From Bacteroidota bacterium (GTDB taxonomy: Bacteria; Bacteroidota; Bacteroidia; Chitinophagales; Chitinophagaceae), in the NCBI GenBank assembly GCA_023423835.1, contig JAFAEW010000130.1, positions 1-42,711 of the forward strand: a stretch of 42,711 nt of DNA, given 5' to 3'. The notes under the pieces are model-generated. The model worked only from the letters and a program-made list of their open reading frames with translations. It was not told the DNA's origin and did not search any database. This document shows, in pieces, positions 24,576 through 33,781 of this stretch. The stretch's first letter is position 1, and every line of letters starts with the position of its first letter. The position numbers and the translations under genes were made by a program.

Positions 24576-25682
24576 TTATTCGGGCTTCACCCCAAACTCC
24601 TCCTCAATATGCTTCACGATGCGTTCGGCAGTTTTCCCATCCCATAACGGAGGTATTTCACCTTTCTTCCATTGGCCGTCAAACAGCGTCTTCATAGCCG
24701 GTGCAATGGCCTTAGGATTGGTTCCAATCAGCTCATTCGTCCCGATTGTAATAGTTTCCGGTCGTTCTGTATTATCCCGCAGCGTCATACAAGGAACTCC
24801 CATCACCGTTGTTTCTTCTGTAATCCCGCCCGAATCGGTGATAACGGCTTTTGCCCGTTCAACCAGATAATTAAACTCAAGATAACCCAACGGTTCTATC
24901 ATGTGCAATCTCGGATGAGATATGCCGAGGCCCGAAAGTATTTTTTCGGTTCTCGGATGAACCGGAAATACCAATTGCAATTCCTCACTGTTTGAAATAA
25001 TCTCATCCATTAAGGCTTTCAACTTCGACTCTTCGTCCACATTTGCCGGCCGGTGTAAGGTCATAACGATATATTCCTGATCCATTAATCCAATTCTGTC
25101 CCAGACAAATGGTTTTCTAAAACGGCTTCTTTGTTTGAGCAACGTATCGATCATCGTATTTCCAACGAAAAATATTTGCTCGTCTTTTAGACCGGAGGCT
25201 TTCAAATTTTTGTTAGCGACCTCGGAGGTGGTAAAAAAATAATCGGTGATGGCATCAGTGACCATCCGGTTGATCTCTTCCGGCATTGACAAATCACCTG
25301 AACGGATGCCTGCTTCCACATGCGCCACTTTAATATTATTCAGTTTTTTCGCGGCAATACTACAGGCCATAGTGGAAGTAACATCGCCAACAACCAGCAC
25401 AAGGTCAGGGCGGTTTTCCATCAACACTTTTTCATATCTCATCATGATAGCTGCTGTTTGCTCCGCCTGGGTGCCGCTTCCCGATTCAAGATTGATATCC
25501 GGCTCCGGAATCCCTAATTGCTCAAAAAAATCGCCTGACATTTTTTTGTCGTAATGCTGCCCGGTATGAATCAACCGGTAGTGTATATTTTTCCCTTTAG
25601 ATTCTTCTGCTTTAATCGCATCAATAATGGGAGCGATCTTCATAAAATTAGGCCGAGCACCGGCGATGATGTCAATATTCAT
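24576..25682 (-). CDS. wecB: UDP-N-acetylglucosamine 2-epimerase, non-hydrolysing
   Basis: 368 aa. Interconverts UDP-GlcNAc and UDP-ManNAc in the cytoplasm. The open frame extends to a TTG two codons upstream, but the ATG at 25682 (MNIDIIAGARPNFMKIAPI) fits the family. Hallmarks are DLVLVVGDVTSTMACSIAA, HVEAGIRSGDLSMPEEINR, FVGNTMIDTL, FPVHPRTEKIL and DSGGITEETTVMGVPC, with the ERPETI segment that places it in the non-hydrolysing group. No WecC-type dehydrogenase is in the window, so UDP-ManNAc may be used as such. It is distinct from neuC, so the island holds both types of 2-epimerase. Confidence 0.94.
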   Translation of the reverse strand: MNIDIIAGARPNFMKIAPIIDAIKAEESKGKNIHYRLIHTGQHYDKKMSGDFFEQLGIPEPDINLESGSGTQAEQTAAIMMRYEKVLMENRPDLVLVVGDVTSTMACSIAAKKLNNIKVAHVEAGIRSGDLSMPEEINRMVTDAITDYFFTTSEVANKNLKASGLKDEQIFFVGNTMIDTLLKQRSRFRKPFVWDRIGLMDQEYIVMTLHRPANVDEESKLKALMDEIISNSEELQLVFPVHPRTEKILSGLGISHPRLHMIEPLGYLEFNYLVERAKAVITDSGGITEETTVMGVPCMTLRDNTERPETITIGTNELIGTNPKAIAPAMKTLFDGQWKKGEIPPLWDGKTAERIVKHIEEEFGVKPE

Positions 25683-25926
25683 GAGCAATTTCTATTTTAA
25701 ATGATCAATGCAATCAATTTCTAACAATGACCTGATTGATTCTCCCATTCCGACTGTTTAAAACAATATAGGAAGTGTGATCTTCAAGTTTGAGGAGAAC
25801 TATTTTGACCCGTCATTTGTAATACAGCGCAAAAAACGGTCTATTTTAATTTACCTTTCCTACTTTAATTATTCTAATTCTCCGGTTAGTTGGTTCATTT
25901 TATTCTACGCCCACAGAGATTTCAGA

Positions 25927-27702
25927 TTAATTAGACAAATTTAAATATTTGTTGATCGACCTGACCGCGGGGGAATACAAGGGATCCCTCCCCAATTTTA
26001 ACAACAATTCTTTTAAGGCTACCGAATTTTTGACAGCTCTTAATTTTTCTTTGGCTGAGCCGCCTGGCCCCTGATATGTTATGGCCGCCAACTTATATAA
26101 TTCCCACATTTTCATCAATTCAGTTATTCTTTGTTTTTCTTCACCAGACGCGTTATATAGAGCGGCTTTTAATAAGGTGTCACTGGAATCGAGGTACTGT
26201 TTTGGAACCAAATTTAAATAGCCAAAGTTTAGAAAAGGAAGATGTTGTCCTTTTACTGAAACCCATTCGCTATTGAAGACGTCCACTGTCCAAAACTGTT
26301 CCCAAATGGAATAATATCTTGAGAGAAAGGGAGCCGCCTTTGTTCCGCCTGTTTTAACGTACCATACATTCAATAAGGAGTCAACATTATAATGTGGATT
26401 CCACAAAAGCTTACTCTGTACCCATGCCTTCGGTCCCTCTCCCCAATTTGGATAGAGCTCTGCGTAATAATACTTTACCTTATGTTCGGATCCCCAGATT
26501 AAATAATCCTGCATCTCATGAAACCATAATCTTGGCAATAGATAATTTAAGCCATAGGTATAGTCATAAAAACCTAAAGCCGTCGCTTGTTTTCCCCACG
26601 CTTCAGTGAGCCGATGACCTTGATCTCTCAGTTTCGGATCCACCCACCGAAGTCTCTCATATGTTAAAAACGGAACGATCTGAGAAGACACACCGATTTT
26701 TTGAGATGGTGGCTCAGCTATCGCGTTATAGGCAAGTACGCCAAATTTCTTGTCCGGAAAAACTTTTCCCACCTTTTCTATTACATTGTTTGCCCAAAGA
26801 AAGTAATCATCCGACACGTCCTCCTGACCTAAATAATTTTTTTTACCGCTTCGCCTGCTTAAGGATGACTCGGTTTGATCATAGTTTCTCGAATCATTTA
26901 TACCAAGAGAATACGATGAAGAACCCGGATTATTCTTGAAGTAACGAATAATTTTTTGCGCAGCAGAGTCTGCAATACCCGGAGCCGAAAAGTTAGGTTG
27001 CCAATTATTCGGCTTTTTAACTTTCCTCGGATCCTTGGAATCTGGATAGAAGTCGGGATTCTTGTTGTAGTATTCATCAGGTGGAAACAAATTCAGCAAA
27101 TTGTGCTTCATCTCAATCCTTCCTCTCAACCCATTAAAACGGCCCCATAGCCCTAAATCAGACGCATTCTGTATGTTAATGGGAGATATTTGTCTTGAAA
27201 TAAATGCGGGGTTCGAAATAGTCTTCTGCTTCAAGATGCGCACCCGATTTTGCTTCGGGACATACATTCCTAATTTCCCTGGAAATAAAGCCTCAATCCC
27301 TAAAAAGCGTGTCAGAAATGAATACATGCCAAATTCGGTTCCCCAGTCAGATCCACCAACAATAACAAAATTTTTATCGTCGATCGCATCGAATAAAAAT
27401 CCATCTTCATCCAAACCGGTTAAATTCAGTTTTAGCTGTGAAATAAAACCCGTTTTACCAATATGTATATTAATCTTTTCTTTTGACGCGACATTTGTCA
27501 AATCAAGAGTCACACCGGTGCTCTGAAAAATCAACTTCTGGAATTTTTCGGCGGCTGTTTCTATCGCCGCGGATGGTTTTTGGGGTAGGACAATTACTGC
27601 AAAAGATCTATTGTTATCTATTATCGTCAAACTGTCACCACTTGAGTAACCTTTCTGCAAACTTATTATTCCACACGCTATTATCAGAAGAAGCTTTTTC
27701 AT
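25927..27702 (-). CDS. Secreted DUF4838-type protein (glycosidase-like)
   Basis: 591 aa from the ATG at 27702 (nine further codons upstream are open but lack a better signal). The signal peptide is MKKLLLIIACGIISLQKGYS. Residues ~30-140 resemble the alpha-glucuronidase N-terminal type domain (ETAAEKFQKLIFQSTGVTL, DEDGFLFDAIDDKNFVIVGG). DUF4838 follows: GTEFGMYSFLTRFLGIEALF, SYSLGINDSRNYDQ, VFPDKKFGVLAYNAIAEPP and AELYPNWGEGPKAWVQSKLL. Acidic residues in those segments could be catalytic, but the family's chemistry is not known to me. Its place between wecB and the two-domain oxidoreductase suggests trimming or turnover of the exported glycan (inference). Confidence 0.8.
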   Translation of the reverse strand: MKKLLLIIACGIISLQKGYSSGDSLTIIDNNRSFAVIVLPQKPSAAIETAAEKFQKLIFQSTGVTLDLTNVASKEKINIHIGKTGFISQLKLNLTGLDEDGFLFDAIDDKNFVIVGGSDWGTEFGMYSFLTRFLGIEALFPGKLGMYVPKQNRVRILKQKTISNPAFISRQISPINIQNASDLGLWGRFNGLRGRIEMKHNLLNLFPPDEYYNKNPDFYPDSKDPRKVKKPNNWQPNFSAPGIADSAAQKIIRYFKNNPGSSSYSLGINDSRNYDQTESSLSRRSGKKNYLGQEDVSDDYFLWANNVIEKVGKVFPDKKFGVLAYNAIAEPPSQKIGVSSQIVPFLTYERLRWVDPKLRDQGHRLTEAWGKQATALGFYDYTYGLNYLLPRLWFHEMQDYLIWGSEHKVKYYYAELYPNWGEGPKAWVQSKLLWNPHYNVDSLLNVWYVKTGGTKAAPFLSRYYSIWEQFWTVDVFNSEWVSVKGQHLPFLNFGYLNLVPKQYLDSSDTLLKAALYNASGEEKQRITELMKMWELYKLAAITYQGPGGSAKEKLRAVKNSVALKELLLKLGRDPLYSPAVRSINKYLNLSN

Positions 27703-27771
27703 GCCTGTCGCTTTCAAATAGATTGCCAAGAATTGGCCCTAAATATGGCGCGTTTTATTTTTTTATTTCAG

Positions 27772-29898
27772 TTAACATTGAGAATTATTGAGATTGACCC
27801 ACCTGTCTTGTTTTAAACTCTCAATAGCAGCAAAACTTGCTTTCGTTGTATTAATCAGTTCTTCAAACGGAATTAGTGGCTCTCCCCCGGTCTTAATCTT
27901 TTCAATTAGTAATCCAAATTGATTCTTATGCCCCTTATCTAGGCTTGTTTTTAATTTTGAGAACCCACGGAAACCGTAACCTGTCGTTGTCCTGAAGTTA
28001 TCAATGATAGCGGTTCTTTCCTGAGAATACACTTCAACACGTTCTTTGGAATAGGCTTTCGAGCCGTTTGAAAAGTAATTGATTACGCCGGTCGATCCGT
28101 TTTCATACTTTAATAGAATACTGGCGTTATCCGTATTCTCTTCGGGATTCGTACCCATCGCATTCATACAAACAGACTTCACTTTGCTGCCAGTGAAATA
28201 AGTGATGAGATCAATAAAGTGACATGCCTCTCCAATAATCCGTCCACCCCCTGTTTTTAAATCGTGAATCCACACGTTCGCAGGAATATGACCGGCATTC
28301 ATGGTGGCAATAACGTTCATCACCCCATCGCCTACCAGGCTCTTAACCTTTATCGCATGTGGAGAAAATCTCCGGTTAAACCCAACTGTTAATGTCTTCC
28401 CAGATTCACTATAAGCCTCGATAATTCTCTCGAGCTCTCCGTGATTCAACGCCAACGGCTTCTCTACAAAAACGTTTTTTCCTGCTTTCAATGATTCAAC
28501 AGTCATGGCGGCATGTGAATCATGTCTTGTAGTGACCATCACCAGGTCTACCTCTTTGTCGGTTAAAACCGCACGATAATCGGTAGTGGAATTTGAAAAC
28601 CCGTATTTTTTTGCCAACGCTGTACCGCTTAGTCCGCCGGCACTTGCAATATATTTTAAACCTGCTCCCGTATCTTTGAGAGCCGGCAGCATCGTCATCT
28701 TTGTAAAATTTCCTGCACCGATAATGCCGACGATCCCCTTCGAGCCCGTAAACTGGGCTTCAGACAATACGATCGTATGTTCCGGATTGTTTGAGTCAGT
28801 TTCAGAATACTTCAAGATGGAGGCAATCGATCGTTTGGAAGCAATCTCGCCATATATTTCTTGATAGTCCTCTAATCCGACAATTTCCGTAATCAACTCA
28901 CTAACCCTCAATTTTCCATTGGAGATCGCGAATAAAACGGCTTCAAAATTTCTTTTTTCTGTCCACCGCACAAATGGCAAAGGATAATCAATTCCTTTTT
29001 GCTCATAGTTTTCATCGTAGCGACCCGGGCCATAGGAACAGGAAACCTGAAAACTAAGTTCCTTCTCATAGAATTCTGCACGACTTAAACTCAGCCCAAT
29101 CACACCAACCAAAATGATCCTACCTCTTTTCCGGCTCATCCTCGCTGCCTGTGAAATGATATCATCCGATTTGGCAGAAGCTGTGATTATTACTCCGTCT
29201 GCACCAACCCCTGTTAAACTTTCTACCCGTTTAACAACATCATCTGTCGTCGGGTTAACAGCTATCACTCCCCATTTTTCAGCCAATTTCAACTTTTCGT
29301 AGTCGATGTCGATCCCGATGACCCGGCAACCATTTGCAATTAATAATTGTGCAGTAATCAGGCCGATCAGACCTAGCCCGGTTACCACAATCGTTTCCCC
29401 CATTTGAGGATTCAACAATCTGATACCCTGCAACCCTATTGACCCAATTACCGTAAAGGTTGCATCTTCGTCCGTCACATTTGCAGGAATTGCTGCTACG
29501 AGATTTTTCGGAATCGAGACAAATTCTGCATGCGGGCCGTTTGATGCTACCCTGTCTCCAACCTTAAAATCTGTTACACCCTCGCCCACCGCTATCACTC
29601 GTCCTACATTGCAATAACCCAAAGGGAGCGGTTCGCCAAGCTTATTAAATACCGCCTCTAGGGTTGGCATCAAACCGTCGGTTTTTATTTTATCGAGCAC
29701 CTGTTTTACTTTGTCTGGTTGTTGCCTTGCCTTCGATATTAGATTCGCCTTACCGAATTCAACGAGCATCCGCTCCGTCCCTAATGAAACCAGGGACCTG
29801 GTTGTTTGTATTAACACTGCACCTCTTCTTACCTGCGGCGCCGGAATTTCTTCCAGGATTGTTTCTCCCGTTTTAAAGGATTGTATTATTTGTTTCAT
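27772..29898 (-). CDS. Two-domain oxidoreductase: zinc-type alcohol dehydrogenase fused to Gfo/Idh/MocA
   Basis: 708 aa. The N-terminal ~350 residues are a medium-chain dehydrogenase (RSLVSLGTERMLVEFGKANL, GYCNVGRVIAVGEG, ETIVVTGLGLIGLITAQLLI as the NAD site). From about residue 384 a Gfo/Idh/MocA unit begins (VGIIGAGNFTKMTMLPALK) with the EKPLALNH motif near 479 and GGGRIIGEACHFIDLITYF. This fusion recurs in polysaccharide loci beside heparinase II/III-family genes; here they lie about 5 kb apart in the same direction. It probably acts on a nucleotide- or lipid-linked sugar, with the substrate unknown. Its start overlaps the upstream glycosyltransferase stop by 4 bp (29895-29898). Confidence 0.9.
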   Translation of the reverse strand: MKQIIQSFKTGETILEEIPAPQVRRGAVLIQTTRSLVSLGTERMLVEFGKANLISKARQQPDKVKQVLDKIKTDGLMPTLEAVFNKLGEPLPLGYCNVGRVIAVGEGVTDFKVGDRVASNGPHAEFVSIPKNLVAAIPANVTDEDATFTVIGSIGLQGIRLLNPQMGETIVVTGLGLIGLITAQLLIANGCRVIGIDIDYEKLKLAEKWGVIAVNPTTDDVVKRVESLTGVGADGVIITASAKSDDIISQAARMSRKRGRIILVGVIGLSLSRAEFYEKELSFQVSCSYGPGRYDENYEQKGIDYPLPFVRWTEKRNFEAVLFAISNGKLRVSELITEIVGLEDYQEIYGEIASKRSIASILKYSETDSNNPEHTIVLSEAQFTGSKGIVGIIGAGNFTKMTMLPALKDTGAGLKYIASAGGLSGTALAKKYGFSNSTTDYRAVLTDKEVDLVMVTTRHDSHAAMTVESLKAGKNVFVEKPLALNHGELERIIEAYSESGKTLTVGFNRRFSPHAIKVKSLVGDGVMNVIATMNAGHIPANVWIHDLKTGGGRIIGEACHFIDLITYFTGSKVKSVCMNAMGTNPEENTDNASILLKYENGSTGVINYFSNGSKAYSKERVEVYSQERTAIIDNFRTTTGYGFRGFSKLKTSLDKGHKNQFGLLIEKIKTGGEPLIPFEELINTTKASFAAIESLKQDRWVNLNNSQC

Positions 29899-30896
29899 AA
29901 TAAATTAAATATTTTCTCCCACTCTCCTTTCGAGTAATCTATTGAATTATCAAAAACCGATATGTGTTTAGAGAATTTATGCTGGAAATCCTCTTTGTCG
30001 GTAAATAAGATAAAGTTCAAAGGTTCATTAAACTGTTTATGTAATGCAACAGCGTAGGCTGCCGCAAACACGAAGACTGGTTTACCTGATTGTAGAAATT
30101 CAAAGATCGGAAGACCAACAGTTTCTTCAGTTGAAGTAAATATGAGAAAATCAGCCTCATTATATATCTTAAACAGTTCTTCTCTTGTCACAGCACCTCT
30201 GGTTGAATAAACATCGGGATTTTCAGTGCGGGAACTTTTGGGAAGAAGGGTAATAATTTTTACCGCATTCAATAAGAAAAACTCTTCCATTTCGAGGAGT
30301 AACGGAATGTTTTTATGGGTAGTGTCAAAGGCTACGGGGAAAATTCCGGTATAACCGCTCTTTTTTTCTAGCTGCTGGCCGGCACTTATTTTTATTGGCA
30401 AAATAAAACCCGGCCAGCAAGAAAGAACTTTACCACCCGACACATGGTATTTCGAAATAAAAAGATTCTTTATATAGTGAGACTGTACAACGAAAATGTT
30501 TTTCTTCAAAAATCCTTTGATAATAAAATCGTACAGTCGCAGTTTTAATTCCCTGCTGTTGCCGTTCAAAGCCTTCAATTGGTGAAAATAGGTGACCCCT
30601 TTTTTTGGAAAAAAGATATTATTCAGATTATTAAAGCTTAAAACAGATTTGGTTTTATATTTTATCATATAGACCAGAATTCCGACGCAGGTAAAGAACA
30701 CAGTTTGAAAACCATCTGTTTTTTTATATTTAAAAATTATGTTAGGCGAACCTGCTGCAAAGTTAAGAGGAGAAAGAATAATGAAGATCTTATCATTAGT
30801 GCACGGAATGTTCTCGACGAACGTACGAATTATTGTTTCCGCTCCTCCTAGTTTGGCTGCTGACGCATTTACAAGAATCCGTTTTATACTTGCCAT
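29895..30896 (-). CDS. Glycosyltransferase, GT4-like
   Basis: 333 aa, GT-B type. The N-terminus RILVNASAAKLGGAETIIR carries the GG-x-E loop of GT4-like enzymes. The C-terminal domain has KSGYTGIFPVAFDTTHKNIP and the donor-site element STEETVGLPIFEFLQSGKPV, where the first Glu and the later Glu form the E-x7-E pattern. It is shorter than average and Lys/Ile/Phe-rich, in keeping with the AT-rich core of the island. It overlaps both neighbours, so it is in the middle of one operon. Acceptor and donor cannot be told from sequence. Confidence 0.85.
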   Translation of the reverse strand: MASIKRILVNASAAKLGGAETIIRTFVENIPCTNDKIFIILSPLNFAAGSPNIIFKYKKTDGFQTVFFTCVGILVYMIKYKTKSVLSFNNLNNIFFPKKGVTYFHQLKALNGNSRELKLRLYDFIIKGFLKKNIFVVQSHYIKNLFISKYHVSGGKVLSCWPGFILPIKISAGQQLEKKSGYTGIFPVAFDTTHKNIPLLLEMEEFFLLNAVKIITLLPKSSRTENPDVYSTRGAVTREELFKIYNEADFLIFTSTEETVGLPIFEFLQSGKPVFVFAAAYAVALHKQFNEPLNFILFTDKEDFQHKFSKHISVFDNSIDYSKGEWEKIFNLL

Positions 30897-32005
30897 GGTG
30901 CCAGAACGTTTTTTGTCAAACTATCTTTTTCGCTCGAAAATATTTCATCAAAATATTTTGTAAAACTTCGTTTGTCGATTCGTTTATTCGCCCATTCCCT
31001 AATTTCGATCTTATTTTTTTGGGAGAAAAACTGCTGATTGGTAAGGGCATTGCGAAAGACTTCAAGAGGCAAGTCAGATCCATCCACATTGAAAACAAAT
31101 CCCCGGGTTTCCTTTATTAAACTCGATGCTCCACAGAAGTTGCTGCAAATTACGGGAGTGCCCATGGTGAGCGACTCACTGATAACCGCACCCCATCCAT
31201 CTTTACTTATACTCGGTAACACTAAATAGTCAAAATTTGTATATTCTCGCCAAACTTCTTCATTACTACAATTGCTTTTAAAAATTACCTTGTCTCTAAT
31301 TATCGATCCACTGATCGATTCTTTTAAATCTTCCAAATCGGGTCCCTCTCCAATAAATGTAACAGAATCAAAGCTCTGATGCAGCTTTTGTAAAACTTCT
31401 ATCAGCAAAAAGACCCCTTTGGATCTTGTAATTCTACCCACATATAATAATTTAGGCAGTCGATTTTTTTCTACCATCTTGATGTTCTTATTAAACTCCA
31501 CCGAAGTTGGCTGCTGCACAGTATAACCCCATTCAAAAACCCTACCTTCTGGAAACCCGCACTTGAGATACCACCATTTGCCTCTTGAGCCAATTGCCAA
31601 AAAAAAACTAATTTTTCTACTGTATCGAAAAGCAAAAATTCGTGTCTTCAAAAATCGAAACGCCCCACCGATCCCTATCCAATTCTGCGGCTCTGCTATC
31701 AGAGAACAGTTGTATCCTAATCTAATAGCTGACCGAAAAGCATAGTCAACATTAGCATAACTCTGAATACCGGAAAATATATGAAATGCTTCTCTGTGAG
31801 AATTTAGCAGGTCAGGTACTTCTCTTCGCGAAAAGATTTTAATTCCTACCCGTTCTGAATTCGGTATCTTCCATCCTTGCCGTTGACGCTCCGGGTCAAT
31901 AGCTTTTTCAACAAATAAATAAACCTCATAGAGTGTTGAAAGCTCCTCCAAAAACGGCATTTGGTGAATGCTAATAATATTTTGCCAAAAAACGAATGTC
32001 TTCAT
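30884..32005 (-). CDS. Glycosyltransferase family 4
   Basis: 373 aa. The N-terminal acceptor domain is diverged (MKTFVFWQNIISIHQMPFLE). The C-terminal domain is typical GT4: LLYVGRITRSKGVFLLIEVL near 190, VTFIGEGPDLEDLK, and SISKDGWGAVISESLTMGTP near 270, where Glu and Gly residues contact the nucleotide sugar. Its stop lies 13 bp inside the next gene and its start overlaps the Wzy-like stop by 4 bp, so translation is tightly coupled. Sugar specificity is unknown. Confidence 0.88.
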   Translation of the reverse strand: MKTFVFWQNIISIHQMPFLEELSTLYEVYLFVEKAIDPERQRQGWKIPNSERVGIKIFSRREVPDLLNSHREAFHIFSGIQSYANVDYAFRSAIRLGYNCSLIAEPQNWIGIGGAFRFLKTRIFAFRYSRKISFFLAIGSRGKWWYLKCGFPEGRVFEWGYTVQQPTSVEFNKNIKMVEKNRLPKLLYVGRITRSKGVFLLIEVLQKLHQSFDSVTFIGEGPDLEDLKESISGSIIRDKVIFKSNCSNEEVWREYTNFDYLVLPSISKDGWGAVISESLTMGTPVICSNFCGASSLIKETRGFVFNVDGSDLPLEVFRNALTNQQFFSQKNKIEIREWANKRIDKRSFTKYFDEIFSSEKDSLTKNVLAPWQV

Positions 32006-33225
32006 GATACCAAATTTTTTAACCTATTGGAAGTCGTTGTTCCTTTCTCCAAAAAATGCATGACGAGCCCGACCGAAATTAAGAAGTAAACAAACACTGA
32101 GCTTCCTGGTCCCACGAAATAGTCCTCGCCAAAGTTCATGACCACGAAGGCAAAAATAAAACCTACCAAAACGGCTGGAACTCGGACTCTATATATAAAA
32201 AGTTTGGTCAAGAAGAGCCCTAGGAAACTCAAAGCTATTCCGGTATAAATTGTCCCCATTGTCAAAAGATAAAATAAATAACAGTTGTGCAGGTTTCCTG
32301 TATTTACCAACTCAACTGAAGCATTCATGCCATAGCCCCAGTATGGCGATTTTTTAATCAAATCCCATGCAACCTCCCAAATCTTTGATCTACCCGAGTC
32401 CGAAACTGCACCCCCTATATTTCCTAATCGCGCTAACTCGGGAAATTCTAAAAAGACAGCAGAGAAGATAAAGCTGAGTAACAAAAAAATAAAAAAAAGT
32501 AGTAGAACTTTCTTGAAATCACTACCATAAGTAAACAACAGTACTATGACTAGTCCAATTAGAGCGTTTCTTGAGGCGGTTAAAATAATAGTAATAGCGG
32601 TAATTAAGATCAGAACGGATGTTAGTCGCTTTAGTCTATCATTGTTCCTGTTCATTAGCAAGATAGTCAACCAAAACAATGCGACTGAGCCATAGAGGTT
32701 GGGGTTGTTTACAAAACCGAGAAATCGAAAACCACTCAAAAACGTATCTATATTAAATAATACAGAAAAACTGACCAAAATCAAAATCATCCAAATTAAT
32801 ACAAACTTATTCAGTTCCCTTCTTTTCAATATATGCACACAAAAAAGTGGAATACTGATCGATTCGACCACCAGGGTCAAATATCGAGTAACGTCTGTAT
32901 AAGTGAACAATGCATAAAAAAACTGAAATAAATAAAATAACGGTAGAAACCAAAACCATCTGTTGGACAAAACTGATTTATTGAGCCTAAGAAAAGAATA
33001 CAAAAAAATGTAACACAAAATAACCCATCTCAATATACTTGCAAAAAGGCTCACCTCGCTAGGTAATACGCGGGCCTTAATTAGTGATACTAAATCAGTA
33101 TCATTTATCGATTGGACAAATGGAAGAATGAAAAATAGAACATAAATCAAAGAAGTTGTAACTGAACGATTTCTTACAACATCGAATTTTGATTGCCGGC
33201 TATCTAAGCTTAAATCGTTTTCCAT
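32002..33225 (-). CDS. O-antigen polymerase / ligase family protein (Wzy-like)
   Basis: 407 aa, very hydrophobic, with about ten to eleven predicted membrane segments. The O-antigen-ligase-type pattern is visible: NPNLYGSVALFWLTILL, ILTASRNALIGLVIVLL and, after a periplasmic loop, SGRSKIWEVAWDLIKKSPYW with GYGMNASVELVN and LHNCYLFYLLTMG. Being the only such protein beside a Wzx flippase and a Wza/Wzc pair, it most likely polymerises repeat units in the periplasm. It overlaps the acyltransferase gene by 16 bp and the next GT4 by 4 bp. Confidence 0.87.
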   Translation of the reverse strand: MENDLSLDSRQSKFDVVRNRSVTTSLIYVLFFILPFVQSINDTDLVSLIKARVLPSEVSLFASILRWVILCYIFLYSFLRLNKSVLSNRWFWFLPLFYLFQFFYALFTYTDVTRYLTLVVESISIPLFCVHILKRRELNKFVLIWMILILVSFSVLFNIDTFLSGFRFLGFVNNPNLYGSVALFWLTILLMNRNNDRLKRLTSVLILITAITIILTASRNALIGLVIVLLFTYGSDFKKVLLLFFIFLLLSFIFSAVFLEFPELARLGNIGGAVSDSGRSKIWEVAWDLIKKSPYWGYGMNASVELVNTGNLHNCYLFYLLTMGTIYTGIALSFLGLFLTKLFIYRVRVPAVLVGFIFAFVVMNFGEDYFVGPGSSVFVYFLISVGLVMHFLEKGTTTSNRLKNLVS

Positions 33226-33734
33226 CTATTTTCATTTTTATCCCATTGCTTGATTGGCCGGCAGGGAACACCGCCTGCAATCGTGTAGGGGGGAATGTCC
33301 TTATTAACCACACTTCCTGCTGCAATTAAGGCTTTCTTACCGATCGTAACGCCTGGTAGAATAATTGCACCAATTCCGATCCAAACGCCTTCTCCAATTT
33401 CGATGTCTTTTTCTATGTTTTTTCCTGCTGTTCTTTCACCAATCATATCAATCTCGTGGGTGCCTGTCGTTATTAAAACATTAGATGAGATATCACAGTT
33501 CCTTCCTATTGTAATACCGGCATTTCCGCCAGTAATAAAAGTATTCTCACCGATGAAGGTGTTTTCTCCGATTGAAAGTTTGCCAATTCCCATAATTTTA
33601 ACCATCATTAGACGCACATTGTTTTCCAAGACAACTCCCGCTTTTCTATACAAATTCCTTTTTAGGGAAAAAAATCTGCTGGGGGGTAAGAATCTTACAA
33701 TTTTGTTAGCTACAAAAAGTAAAGAAGGTTTCAT
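33210..33734 (-). CDS. Hexapeptide-repeat acyltransferase (WbbJ/CatB-like)
   Basis: 174 aa. An N-terminal basic, amphipathic stretch is followed by left-handed beta-helix hexads (IGENTFIGENTFITGGNAGI, GRNCDISSNVLITTG). The likely catalytic His lies in TGTHEID near residue 110, and the end is VWIGIGAIILPGVTIGKK ... VVNKDIPPYTIAGGVPCRPI. It probably O-acetylates a sugar of the repeat unit using acetyl-CoA. The Wzy-like gene starts inside its last codons. Confidence 0.87.
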   Translation of the reverse strand: MKPSLLFVANKIVRFLPPSRFFSLKRNLYRKAGVVLENNVRLMMVKIMGIGKLSIGENTFIGENTFITGGNAGITIGRNCDISSNVLITTGTHEIDMIGERTAGKNIEKDIEIGEGVWIGIGAIILPGVTIGKKALIAAGSVVNKDIPPYTIAGGVPCRPIKQWDKNENRWKTI

Positions 33735-33781
33735 GTTTCTATTTTTAATACAGTTGTTCTAATCATTATCTAACATTATTA

